Shown: one piece after another, positions 45,356 through 52,774 of the stretch
Layout: each line of letters starts with the position of its first letter
Numbering within the stretch: position 1 is the stretch's first letter
NCBI RefSeq assembly: GCF_014962245.1
Contig: NZ_CP063144.1
Location: 610,582 to 674,581, forward strand
Length of the DNA stretch: 64,000 nucleotides
Source of the DNA: Thermosphaera aggregans
Lineage (GTDB): Archaea; Thermoproteota; Thermoprotei_A; Sulfolobales; Desulfurococcaceae
Direction of reading: 5' to 3'
Made by a program: the position numbers and the translations under genes
The notes under the pieces: model-generated
What the model was told of the DNA's origin: nothing
Databases searched by the model: none
What the model saw: only the letters and a program-made list of their open reading frames with translations

Positions 45356-45964
45356 TCACCCTAGGTTCACGAATTCGTCCTCTGTGAGGGTTGGAGGTAT
45401 TGTTCTCTCAACTATTAGCGGTGCTCCCTGCAACGGCCTGATCTCGACCGTGAACTTCTGGTATTGGGTTAGACCTGTAGGTAGTCCGATGACCACTATG
45501 AACTTCTCGCCCGGTTCCAGCACATAGTCAGCATCTCCCTGTACAATGTATATCTCTGCAACCGGCGTAGTAGTTGCTGAGGGCTGCAGAGTGGATAGGT
45601 CAACAGGCGCGGTTGCTTGCGTGGGATCGTTGCCCATGTTTATCTTACTGTATGCTCCGGTTGGGAGGTTGATGACTATGTCTATCTTATCGCTCGAGAA
45701 GTCTACAGCCAGTTGCCCCGGTGAAACCTTCAATGGTATGTAGATGTATGTCACCTCAGGGCCGGTTTCAACGTATCCCAATACTGACCCATCGACCTCT
45801 AGTGCTGTTGTAGCCTCGTTTAATCCTTGCTGCATTACTTCTTTGCTCTTCTGGGTTGTGTACATTCCCATGTTTATTACTACGAAGGCTAGTGCGGCCG
45901 CGACTATTACGAAGGCTATGAGAACGATCGCGGCCTCAATGCCCACGATACCCTTCTTCGCCAT
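45356..45964 (-). CDS. arlB: Archaellin (archaellum filament subunit)
   Basis: A 202-residue filament protein with a class III signal peptide: MAKKG followed by IVGIEAAIVLIAFVIVAAALAF. A PibD/ArlK-type peptidase would cut after the Gly and leave the hydrophobic helix as the filament core. The remainder is a beta-rich head domain rich in Thr, Pro, Val and Ile. The start is ATG 45964, with ggtgaa at 45971-45976; the longer ORF to 45994 has an N-terminus without family features. It is the only archaellin in the window; no prepilin peptidase is encoded nearby. Confidence 0.92.
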   Translation of the reverse strand: MAKKGIVGIEAAIVLIAFVIVAAALAFVVINMGMYTTQKSKEVMQQGLNEATTALEVDGSVLGYVETGPEVTYIYIPLKVSPGQLAVDFSSDKIDIVINLPTGAYSKINMGNDPTQATAPVDLSTLQPSATTTPVAEIYIVQGDADYVLEPGEKFIVVIGLPTGLTQYQKFTVEIRPLQGAPLIVERTIPPTLTEDEFVNLG

Positions 45965-45997
45965 ACAGGCTTCACCACGGGGATCTCTCCCCAACGT

Positions 45998-46006
45998 TAT
46001 TTAAAA
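45998..46006 (-). promoter_or_regulatory. TATA box of arlB
   Basis: On the minus strand the element reads ttttaaata with purine-rich gagggt immediately before it (BRE side). It predicts a transcript start near 45976, so the leader would be about 12 bases and begin at the ribosome site. Confidence 0.55.
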
Positions 46007-46026
46007 CCCTCACCCAGAATTCGCCC

Positions 46027-46072
46027 AGCCGGCGACGCTGAAGCATAAAGCAGGGAATCGGCAAGCCGGCGA
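46027..46072. repeat. Pair of 9-bp repeats with palindromic core upstream of arlB
   Basis: The 9-mer agccggcga occurs at 46027-46035 and again at 46064-46072. Each contains the palindrome gccggc. A further inverted pair attcgcc/ggcgaat spans 46019-46074. The sites lie just upstream of the arlB TATA/BRE, where an archaeal activator would bind, or they fold as an RNA stem. Confidence 0.5.
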
Positions 46073-46134
46073 ATCTACGAGGTTTTTCACCGATTAAGCG
46101 AACATGGTTTTTAAGGTTGACGTAAAGGATTAAG

Positions 46135-46506
46135 TTGGTGCCGGCTTTGGAGAAGGCGTTGGCATGGGAGAGCCTCAGCGCCGTGGTCGACGGTGTTGTG
46201 GTTAAATCCGTATTGATAGCAGGTTTTTCGGAGGGAATCCTGGCTTACTGGCCGCCAAGCCTGGAGGAGTCAGTTTTAAACATTTTCAACAAGCTCTACA
46301 TCCAGGTTCCAGGCCACGCTTATCTTGTTCTTTACAGTTTAAGGCTTGGCAAGAAGTTTCTCGTCATTTTAAACGAGGAGAGATTGCTTGCTCTCGAAAT
46401 TGATAAGAGGGTTAATGGTGAGAAAATGGGGGAGAGGTTGCTGAGGGCTTTGAAAAGATTGGATAGGCTATTCGGCATCGATGAAACCCAATCTGGCGAA
46501 CACTAG
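46135..46506 (+). CDS. Hypothetical protein divergent from the archaellum operon
   Basis: A 123-residue alpha/beta protein: a helix, strands SAVVDGVVVKSVLIAGFSEG and AYLVLYSLRLGKKFLVIL, and a C-terminal Arg/Lys-rich helix. The order loosely resembles roadblock/LC7 or profilin-like small proteins, which would fit GTPase or signalling control, but no firm motif exists. A TATA-like tttttaag at about 46105-46113 predicts a leaderless start at TTG 46135 or GTG 46138. Its 3' end overlaps the convergent winged-helix gene by 39 bp. Confidence 0.5.
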   Translation: MVPALEKALAWESLSAVVDGVVVKSVLIAGFSEGILAYWPPSLEESVLNIFNKLYIQVPGHAYLVLYSLRLGKKFLVILNEERLLALEIDKRVNGEKMGERLLRALKRLDRLFGIDETQSGEH

Positions 46507-47262
46507 GTTTAACCCTATAATGAGCACTGAGGTCCCTATTCCAATTGCGAGAGGGATGAAAGTTTCAAGCAGTATTGACATAGTAATGGTTCCTGCCACG
46601 AGGACTCCTAGGAAAGTGTTCAACTTGCCCGAAATTTCCCTAGCCCAGGGGCTCCCAGTTAAGACAACTAATAACCTGTAAATGGGGTTTTCCTGGAAGA
46701 CTTTGTAGTGAGGGGTCTTCTTTAAGACTTCTACCCCCTGCTTGTCAAGCATTAATACGTCTTTTCCCTTGTGCTTTGCTATCTTGAAAAACCGGGTCGG
46801 ATTTCTAGTGAAGGATTCTAGTATAATATTGATATTCCTACCCCCATCTATTACGAGCCTAGAGGCTTCTTCCAGTATTAAGTAACCCTTCCTCGATAAG
46901 CCTGCGTGAACTATTAACCTGTAGAGGTTGATCGACGTTACCAACTCTTTTGAAATGTTCAACCTAACAGGCGTGTCTAAAACCTCGTCAGAGTCCCTAA
47001 TAGGTGAGAGGAGCTCTAGAAGCTTCTTTACAAAACTCTTCCCCTGGTCGCTCAATCCCACGTATAGCTCTCCGTTTTTCTCTAACTTGGTGATTAATCC
47101 TTTCTTCTCCAATTTTCTCAGAGAGTCTAGTATTGACTTCCTGGTGTCTCCTACTACCCTCGCAACCTCTCCTACCGAGACGAGATCAGGTTGCTCCGCT
47201 AACCAGAGAATAATGGTGAACTGGTTGTTAGCCCTGGAGAAGTCGACAATGCTGTCTAAGTC
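46468..47262 (-). CDS. ArnR-like membrane-anchored winged-helix regulator; N-terminus without a start codon
   Basis: The frame encodes a winged-helix domain (SRANNQFTIILWLA, then VGEVARVVGDTRKSILDSL, then KLEKKGLI), a middle region, and two C-terminal membrane helices (FLGVLVAGTITMSILLETFI and LAIGIGTSVLIIGLNLVFA). This is the layout of ArnR/ArnR1, the membrane-bound one-component activators of archaellin genes in Sulfolobus, and the gene flanks the arl operon. The first usable start is TTG 47112, which would remove most of the helix-turn-helix. Upstream the frame is open to a TAA at 47263-47265, and beyond that stop the same frame has ATG 47313, TTG 47274 and a ggaggt site (47288-47293). So the gene is interrupted, or uses an unusual start. 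Confidence 0.65.
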   Translation of the reverse strand, partial: DLDSIVDFSRANNQFTIILWLAEQPDLVSVGEVARVVGDTRKSILDSLRKLEKKGLITKLEKNGELYVGLSDQGKSFVKKLLELLSPIRDSDEVLDTPVRLNISKELVTSINLYRLIVHAGLSRKGYLILEEASRLVIDGGRNINIILESFTRNPTRFFKIAKHKGKDVLMLDKQGVEVLKKTPHYKVFQENPIYRLLVVLTGSPWAREISGKLNTFLGVLVAGTITMSILLETFIPLAIGIGTSVLIIGLNLVFARLGFIDAE

Positions 47263-47405
47263 TTATAACAGCAATAGTTTCGCTGAGACCTCCTTGCTTG
47301 CGGCTACTGCCATCTAATCCCTTAGTATTAATCCTCAATGGGAGATGTTTTAAACCAAAGGATATTATAGTCGGATCGACCTCTACATTTTTCAGGGCTG
47401 GTCTG

Positions 47406-48935
47406 ATGGCGCGTGTTTTCAAATGGTATGATCTAGCATTGTGGGGTATCGCTAACTCAATCGCATCAGGACTGCTCATCTACTCTGTGCAGGATATTGG
47501 AAGGCAAGGCGTGTATGGTGCCGACGTAGCTATTTCTTACGTTGTTGGAGGACTAGCATTCCTCCCTATAGTGCTCACAACGATTCAAGTAGGAATGTAC
47601 GTGAGGGATATCGGGGGACCGTACGTCTTGATATCTAAGACAATTTCACCCTACATGGCCTTCATATCAACAGCCTTCTACATGTTTGCCAGCGGCGCGC
47701 TTCTCACCATAGGTTTTCTAACATCTCTTTCCATCGAGTTTTTATCCACACCAATATATCTCGCCGGATATTACTCCGGGAACGGCTTCCTGACAAGGCT
47801 CGGCCTGGTTCTAAACTCAACGGTTTCCATGATGGTTTTCTCAGTCATTGTGGTAGCATCAATCTGGATGATCAATACTGGTGGATATGGTGCTGTTAGA
47901 AAGGCTTTATACTTCACCACTCTACTCCCCCTCACAGTTTTATTCGCCCTCTACGGCTTCACAATACTATCTTTCTCAACGATTTCATTAGTTGAGAATG
48001 ATATTGTGGGGTTCCACAGTATTGCGGGAATAGTGTTTAACGGTGAGGAAGCGGCACAGCATTTTCTACAGCCGCTTTTACCCGCGGATATTAGGTCGGC
48101 CACTTTAAACTACGCCTTAATAGTTTTCTGGTCATACCTGGGTTTAGAGATACCTGCGTTTCTCTCGGGCGAGGTAAAGGAGCCAGAGAAAGCCTATGTA
48201 ATCGGAGGGTTCACGGCTTATTTCACGGTTCTTCTAACCTATCTCTTCTCAAGCAGTGTTGTGAAAGCAGCGGGGGTCGAATCACTCGCAGCATACTCAT
48301 ACCTCTATTTTAACAACCCTGATTTGCTTCAAAGGTTTATCACCCTTGAAATGATACCGCAGCCTTCGCTTTTCCTCCCATTTTATCTAACGCTTCGCAA
48401 CCCCTTACTGATTACACTGCTTGGCTTCGCAGGCTTCCTCTTCTTTTTCAACACGGCTTTGACTTCATGGGCTTCATCCTTAAGGGCGATTCATGCTTTA
48501 TCCCGCGACGGCTTCATCCCAAGCTACCTAGGCGAGTTCGACGCTGAGAAAGGAGTCTACCCGGGGGCTAACAACATAGTTTTCGTCGGCTCACTAATCG
48601 GACTTGCCTTGGGATTGATCTCTCGGGAGTTTAAGACCATTCGCTTAGCATTGCTCAGGGTTTTTAACTTCTCCTACGGGGTAATGATCACGCTTCTAGG
48701 GTTCTCACTGGCTCTTTACGGCATAGTTTCTATAGCGGGGACCGCCTCTAAGTACGGGAGGCACAAAGTCACTCTCACCGTTATCACGGGCTTGCTGTGC
48801 TCTCTTATAGGTTTGGTGATCACGGTGAGCACAGGGGTGGGGGCAACCCTCTATGATTTCATAGGAATAGTGATCGCGGGCTTGCTTATCTCCACGTTGC
48901 TGTTAATCTCGGTCCTACATGCTTCAAGGAGGTAG
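47406..48935 (+). CDS. APC family amino acid permease-like transporter
   Basis: A 509-residue membrane protein with about 12 helices. It begins FKWYDLALWGIANSIASG, the usual first helix of the APC superfamily, and contains YALIVFWSYLGLEIPAFLSGEVKEPEKA, the conserved helix 6 to loop region, and SSLRAIHALSRDGFIPSYLG in the loop before helix 9. Substrate unknown; amino acid or polyamine uptake is likely. ATG 47406 is chosen because the longer in-frame start at 47298 would run through the intergenic promoter region shared with the winged-helix gene. Its 3' end overlaps the convergent gene by 12 bp. Confidence 0.82.
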   Translation: MARVFKWYDLALWGIANSIASGLLIYSVQDIGRQGVYGADVAISYVVGGLAFLPIVLTTIQVGMYVRDIGGPYVLISKTISPYMAFISTAFYMFASGALLTIGFLTSLSIEFLSTPIYLAGYYSGNGFLTRLGLVLNSTVSMMVFSVIVVASIWMINTGGYGAVRKALYFTTLLPLTVLFALYGFTILSFSTISLVENDIVGFHSIAGIVFNGEEAAQHFLQPLLPADIRSATLNYALIVFWSYLGLEIPAFLSGEVKEPEKAYVIGGFTAYFTVLLTYLFSSSVVKAAGVESLAAYSYLYFNNPDLLQRFITLEMIPQPSLFLPFYLTLRNPLLITLLGFAGFLFFFNTALTSWASSLRAIHALSRDGFIPSYLGEFDAEKGVYPGANNIVFVGSLIGLALGLISREFKTIRLALLRVFNFSYGVMITLLGFSLALYGIVSIAGTASKYGRHKVTLTVITGLLCSLIGLVITVSTGVGATLYDFIGIVIAGLLISTLLLISVLHASRR

Positions 48936-49505
48936 CCTTTCATAGGTCCGTAAAACCCACATTGTCGCGACCACAGCGTTGAGAATGGAGAGAAATAAGA
49001 GTGGAATAGGGGATAGTACGATGTTGGCTAGAGGCGATATCTCCATGCTTATTCTCCCAAGGATCAAGATTCCAGCAGAATTTGTCTCGACACACTCCCC
49101 GATAAGGGATTCAACCACTCTCCCTATGTAAACGGTGTGAGTCATATAGAAGAAGGTTGTGGAGAATATAAAGGCCAAGGAGGTCGGGAACATTAGCCTG
49201 GCTAGTAATGGATTATGCCTCTTGTAGACCCAGTATGTAACTGAATTGAGTCCTAGGACTAGTAGGAAAAGACTGTTCAAAGTGATCGGTAGGCTGAGGC
49301 TTACGGCTTTCTCAAGCTCAGGTATTCTGACCAGTGTATCACCTATTTTCAACTGGTAGAAGGAGAAGGCTATGAAGCCCTTTAATACCCCGTCCAGGAT
49401 GTAAAGAGGTATTATTAGCACGAGGAGTATGGTTAAGCTGTAGACTATTGCAAAGCATCCTGCAATAAACTGATAGGCCAGTAAATTATTCTTATTACTT
49501 GTCAA
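48924..49505 (-). CDS. Four-helix membrane protein of the pilus-like operon
   Basis: A 193-residue protein with four likely membrane spans (FIAGCFAIVYSLTILLVLII; LPITLNSLFLLVLGLNSVTY; LAFIFSTTFFYM; LSPIPLLFLSILNAVVATMW) and one Cys in an external loop (IGECVET). Its start overlaps the end of the signal peptidase gene by 11 bp, so it is the last gene of that operon. I do not recognise a family. It may help export or anchor the secreted products (inference). Confidence 0.6.
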   Translation of the reverse strand: MTSNKNNLLAYQFIAGCFAIVYSLTILLVLIIPLYILDGVLKGFIAFSFYQLKIGDTLVRIPELEKAVSLSLPITLNSLFLLVLGLNSVTYWVYKRHNPLLARLMFPTSLAFIFSTTFFYMTHTVYIGRVVESLIGECVETNSAGILILGRISMEISPLANIVLSPIPLLFLSILNAVVATMWVLRTYERLPP

Positions 49506-50607
49506 GCCTCCCCACCCATGTAAGGGTCTGGTTCATGAAGGTGTATCTTACTTCAACATAGCCTTGTGTTGTAATCCCTGCGAGGTCGATTTCCCTGGTC
49601 TCAAAAGGCTGGAGGGTGAAGCCAGGTGCAGAGAATTCTCTAACCTCACCCATATACTGGACTCTTAGACCTTCAACGTTGCTCCTGATCTTGTAGCCGA
49701 GTATTTCAATGGGGACGGGATTAGGGTTAAAAATCACTAGTTTATCATTCATGACTGATAAAACGGGCTTCTTCCAGTCTATTACAAAGGGGTATTTCCC
49801 TATTAGGAATCCCAGGTCTAGTGAAAGTCTTAGCTTAACCATGAAAGCTGAGAGATTGTTAACGTAAAGTTGCGCGTAAAACTCGGCGGGCGGATGAACC
49901 AGAACTTTATCGCTATCGATATAGTAGCTGGAGCATTGCATTGTTAATGATTGAGAAATTAAAAGACATTCCTCAACCCCCTTTATTCTCAACTCCGTTG
50001 AGTGATAGTCTATGGTTAATGCCGAGTAACCGGCTTCTGAGAATAATCTTGCAAGGCTCATGCTAGGAAGCGATAACTTTGTCAGAGCCGGAGGGGTTTG
50101 CAAAACATAAATAGTGAGATAGGTAAGATTGAGTAGCAGAAAAATAAGGAACACGAATGTTTCCAGTACAAAGGCTTGTTTGAGACCTTTCCACGGACTT
50201 ACTGGGAAGAAGACGAATATGAGTGATATCATGATTAATGGAAGCCATATTAGCAACGGTATGGCACCTATTACTTTAAACCTTATAAGCTCGGTCGAAA
50301 TAGGGGGGTCGTTAGAAGGATTATAATCGCCCCTGGTAATAGCGTAAGTTCCGTCCACCTGTATAAGCCTATGTACGACACATGTTGATACATCGATACA
50401 ATAGATTACCACATCTCCCTCCTTATACGAACTAATGAAGGATCCCACCCCGATAACAAGGTCGCCCGGCTTCAGCGTGGGATACATTGAAAAGCCTGAA
50501 ACTGTGAAAAAACCTAGCGGAGTGGGTATGAATCTTGCTCCAATACTAAAACTTACTATTAGAATTAGGTATATTATTCGGATAATTCTTCTCATCCTCT
50601 CCTTCAC
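49495..50607 (-). CDS. Signal peptidase I (S26B-like) with a C-terminal beta domain
   Basis: A membrane serine protease that removes Sec signal peptides. After one N-terminal helix, TVSGFSMYPTLKPGDLVI carries the nucleophilic Ser, CVVHRLIQVDG the catalytic His of the archaeal/ER type (in place of Lys) and ITRGDYNPSNDPP the last conserved box. A second and third helix follow (WLPLIMISLIFVFFPV, FVLETFVFLIFLLL). About 210 more residues form a beta-rich domain not found in the housekeeping enzyme. It overlaps its upstream neighbour by 4 bp (ATGA type), so it is a dedicated peptidase like SipW of Bacillus biofilm operons. Confidence 0.85.
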   Translation of the reverse strand: MKERMRRIIRIIYLILIVSFSIGARFIPTPLGFFTVSGFSMYPTLKPGDLVIGVGSFISSYKEGDVVIYCIDVSTCVVHRLIQVDGTYAITRGDYNPSNDPPISTELIRFKVIGAIPLLIWLPLIMISLIFVFFPVSPWKGLKQAFVLETFVFLIFLLLNLTYLTIYVLQTPPALTKLSLPSMSLARLFSEAGYSALTIDYHSTELRIKGVEECLLISQSLTMQCSSYYIDSDKVLVHPPAEFYAQLYVNNLSAFMVKLRLSLDLGFLIGKYPFVIDWKKPVLSVMNDKLVIFNPNPVPIEILGYKIRSNVEGLRVQYMGEVREFSAPGFTLQPFETREIDLAGITTQGYVEVRYTFMNQTLTWVGRLDK

Positions 50608-52061
50608 GGTTCTCCACCTCCTAAACCGTAGAGAATAAGAGGATATGAGACACAGACAGATTTACTCGAAAAACAGTACTCAACGGAGAGTTTAGCCGTG
50701 TAGACGCTTCTGAAAAAGAGTCCGCTTACAGTTATTTTTAAACCTCCGTCTCGAAGGGTCAAGGTAGACGTGCGAGGGGATATTACCTCCCCGTTCACAA
50801 CCATTATCGGGTATGAACTCGTGCTTGAAGATTCCAGCGTGATATTAAATGTAGCCTCGCCTACCGCTTCAATAGATTCTAGGATGAGGCTTACCTCAAA
50901 CTCTTCTGCAAGGATTGAATACAGTTGAATTACACTTAGTTTCAGGTCGGAGGAATTAATGTAGAAGAATACTGTAGCACCTGTATACGTAGGATCTGCG
51001 TATCCCTCGAAAGCCTTAGTGCTTGAGACCAAATAATCCTCGCCACCTATCAGTGGAATAGATGTTTTCACCGAGCAAGAAGTATTATTCGAAGAGATCT
51101 GTAGTACACCGCCATCGCCCACTCCCGTGACAAGGTCTTTGACAACGCTTAGCATCGCTATCCCATTAACATCTGACAGCCCCTCCCCTACGAGGCTTCC
51201 ATTCGAATCGTATAACCGAGCAGAAGCATTGGGGGAGAGTCCTGTGACATTCAGGTATGCAGGGTTCCTTTTCGAAATGACGAAGTCGTCGAACATAGCG
51301 CTCCCCCCATCTATCTCCAACCCCACGTATTGAGCAGGGAACCTTCTGTTGCTGGTGCTTGTTGCTGAAACCGAGGTTAAGTATACACCGTTTTCCGAGT
51401 AGACTTCCGCGGTGATGACGATGGAGGTTGGACTGTACTGGTAGCGTACTATTAATGTGTACCATTGGTCAGTATAGGAGAAGTTCGGGGAAGATGCCAA
51501 TTGACTCCACCCATTAAGACTTTCAACGTTATAGCTCCAAATGTTTAGTCTTGCGCTAGCGCCAGAAGGGTTTATGGAGATCTCATACAAGCGGTTAAGG
51601 TTATTGTTAATCAAGACTATTCCAGCCCAACCTGTTCCCGCGTATCTTATTTTAACACCCACGTAGAACCCCACGTACGAGCTCAAAGCAAGGTTTAAAT
51701 AATATTGTGACGCTCCTCCTATTCCACCATTGTTATCCTGACCACTCACCCCGCCTCCTTTATGACCACTTCCAGAGATCCACCAGCTACCCCCTCTTGC
51801 CAACCAATCAGGGGAGGTTTGCTCGAAATCGCTCCAGTAAATAGTGTTGTTAGACCTCTTGGTGATATTGAAAGGCACGAGCGGGCTGTCTAAAACTGTT
51901 AAAATAACGGGAGGTGGAACAGGAGTGATTTGTGCTTGCAAAGGGTTAAACACGTAAACCCCTGCGTGCAAGCTTGTGAAGCAGGAAGCCGCAAGGAACA
52001 AGACGAGTAGGGTTTTCAATGATGTTTTAAAAAATTTGTCGAAAAAGTGGATTTGGTCCAC
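50604..52061 (-). CDS. Secreted beta-sandwich protein of the pilus-like operon
   Basis: A 485-residue exported protein. The N-terminal hydrophobic span (SLKTLLVLFLAASCFTSLHA) is followed by VFNPLQAQITPVPPPVI, which resembles the same place in the preceding gene's product. Residues about 75-270 look like a LamG/concanavalin-type jelly roll (ARGGSWWISGSG, GLEIDGGSAMFDDFVI), then two further beta domains follow (one opening NPAYLNVTGLSP). It could be a minor or tip subunit or an adhesin. The start is GTG 52061, with gaggtga about nine bases upstream inside the preceding gene's end. Confidence 0.65.
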   Translation of the reverse strand: MDQIHFFDKFFKTSLKTLLVLFLAASCFTSLHAGVYVFNPLQAQITPVPPPVILTVLDSPLVPFNITKRSNNTIYWSDFEQTSPDWLARGGSWWISGSGHKGGGVSGQDNNGGIGGASQYYLNLALSSYVGFYVGVKIRYAGTGWAGIVLINNNLNRLYEISINPSGASARLNIWSYNVESLNGWSQLASSPNFSYTDQWYTLIVRYQYSPTSIVITAEVYSENGVYLTSVSATSTSNRRFPAQYVGLEIDGGSAMFDDFVISKRNPAYLNVTGLSPNASARLYDSNGSLVGEGLSDVNGIAMLSVVKDLVTGVGDGGVLQISSNNTSCSVKTSIPLIGGEDYLVSSTKAFEGYADPTYTGATVFFYINSSDLKLSVIQLYSILAEEFEVSLILESIEAVGEATFNITLESSSTSSYPIMVVNGEVISPRTSTLTLRDGGLKITVSGLFFRSVYTAKLSVEYCFSSKSVCVSYPLILYGLGGGEP

Positions 52062-52075
52062 AATGATGATTCACC

Positions 52076-52648
52076 TCACGGCGGCGTCTCAGTGTTTACA
52101 GTGCTGTATACTAGTTCTAGAAGGATAGTCCCGCCTCCGGTTGGGGGCGTTGTTGAGCTACCTCCGTTGGTTCCGTATATGAATTCAAAGTCAATTCTAA
52201 GCTCCCCGTTGCCGTTTAGAACCACCCAGCCACCTGGTTGCAGCTGAGTTGTTAACAAGTCCACCTCTCCTACCTTGGTTGCCCCGTCGTAGAGAAGTAG
52301 TTTGGCACGAGCCAGGTTCCCATCAGTGATTGTCGAGTGGATGTTCACTTTCACGTAGTAGACCTGGGAGTCCAGGTTCTTAATTCTTAACACGTCCAAG
52401 TAGTATGTTCTCTGATAGGTGGGGTGTAGCGTGACTGATGCACTGGTACCTGTTGCATCAATGATGGTTGAAATAGTTGTCCCGTACAAGTCTCTCTGAT
52501 TGTTATTGCTTCCTTCGACAAATATGACTGGTGGTGGGGTAGGGGAGACCTGAACGCTCGCAGGATAGTATACGAATACGCTGGCGAATACTATACTTGC
52601 TAAGATCGTTGCAACGGTTAAACCCAGTATATACTTTCCGGCTTGCAT
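52076..52648 (-). CDS. TasA/bundling-pilin-like secreted protein
   Basis: A 190-residue exported protein. It starts QAGKYILGLTVATILASIVFASVFVYY, a Sec signal or membrane helix ending near Ala-Ser, then SVQVSPTPPPVIFVEGSNN and a beta-rich domain: SVTLHPTYQRTYYLDVLRI, then QVYYVKVNIHS, and LRIDFEFIY. The pattern of a single jelly-roll-like domain after a signal-peptidase-I-type leader, next to its own peptidase, matches camelysin/TasA proteins and the archaeal bundling pilin AbpA. It lacks a class III (K-G) pilin leader. It is first in the operon, with a TATA box and an agaggga ribosome site. Confidence 0.6.
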   Translation of the reverse strand: MQAGKYILGLTVATILASIVFASVFVYYPASVQVSPTPPPVIFVEGSNNNQRDLYGTTISTIIDATGTSASVTLHPTYQRTYYLDVLRIKNLDSQVYYVKVNIHSTITDGNLARAKLLLYDGATKVGEVDLLTTQLQPGGWVVLNGNGELRIDFEFIYGTNGGSSTTPPTGGGTILLELVYSTVNTETPP

Positions 52649-52686
52649 AGTCTCCCTCTTTTCAGGATCATGATTTCTCGCGGTTT

Positions 52687-52695
52687 CCTTAAAAA
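52687..52695 (-). promoter_or_regulatory. TATA box of the pilus-like operon
   Basis: On the minus strand tttttaagg lies about 43 bp before the ATG at 52648. It predicts a transcript start near 52665 and a 17-base leader with the agaggga ribosome site. Confidence 0.5.
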
Positions 52696-52730
52696 CGAGA
52701 GGACATTACTAAGGGTGTATTGAATAATGA

Positions 52731-52738
52731 ATTATAAG
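52731..52738 (+). promoter_or_regulatory. TATA box of the hemerythrin-domain gene
   Basis: The element attataag predicts a transcript start near 52760, so the leader would contain only the gaggag ribosome site before TTG 52775. It is back to back with the promoter of the pilus-like operon. Confidence 0.5.
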
Positions 52739-52774
52739 CTTGAAAATTAATTTACAAATTATGAGGAGTTGGTC

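Noticed and set aside
46135-46506. Assignment as a roadblock/LC7 or profilin-like protein.
   Set aside because: Only the rough order of secondary structure fits; there is no specific motif, so it is left as hypothetical.
47298-47405. N-terminal extension of the APC permease from an earlier ATG-less start at 47298.
   Set aside because: It runs through the promoter region shared with the divergent regulator, and the permease family begins near residue 37 of that frame; ATG 47406 fits better.
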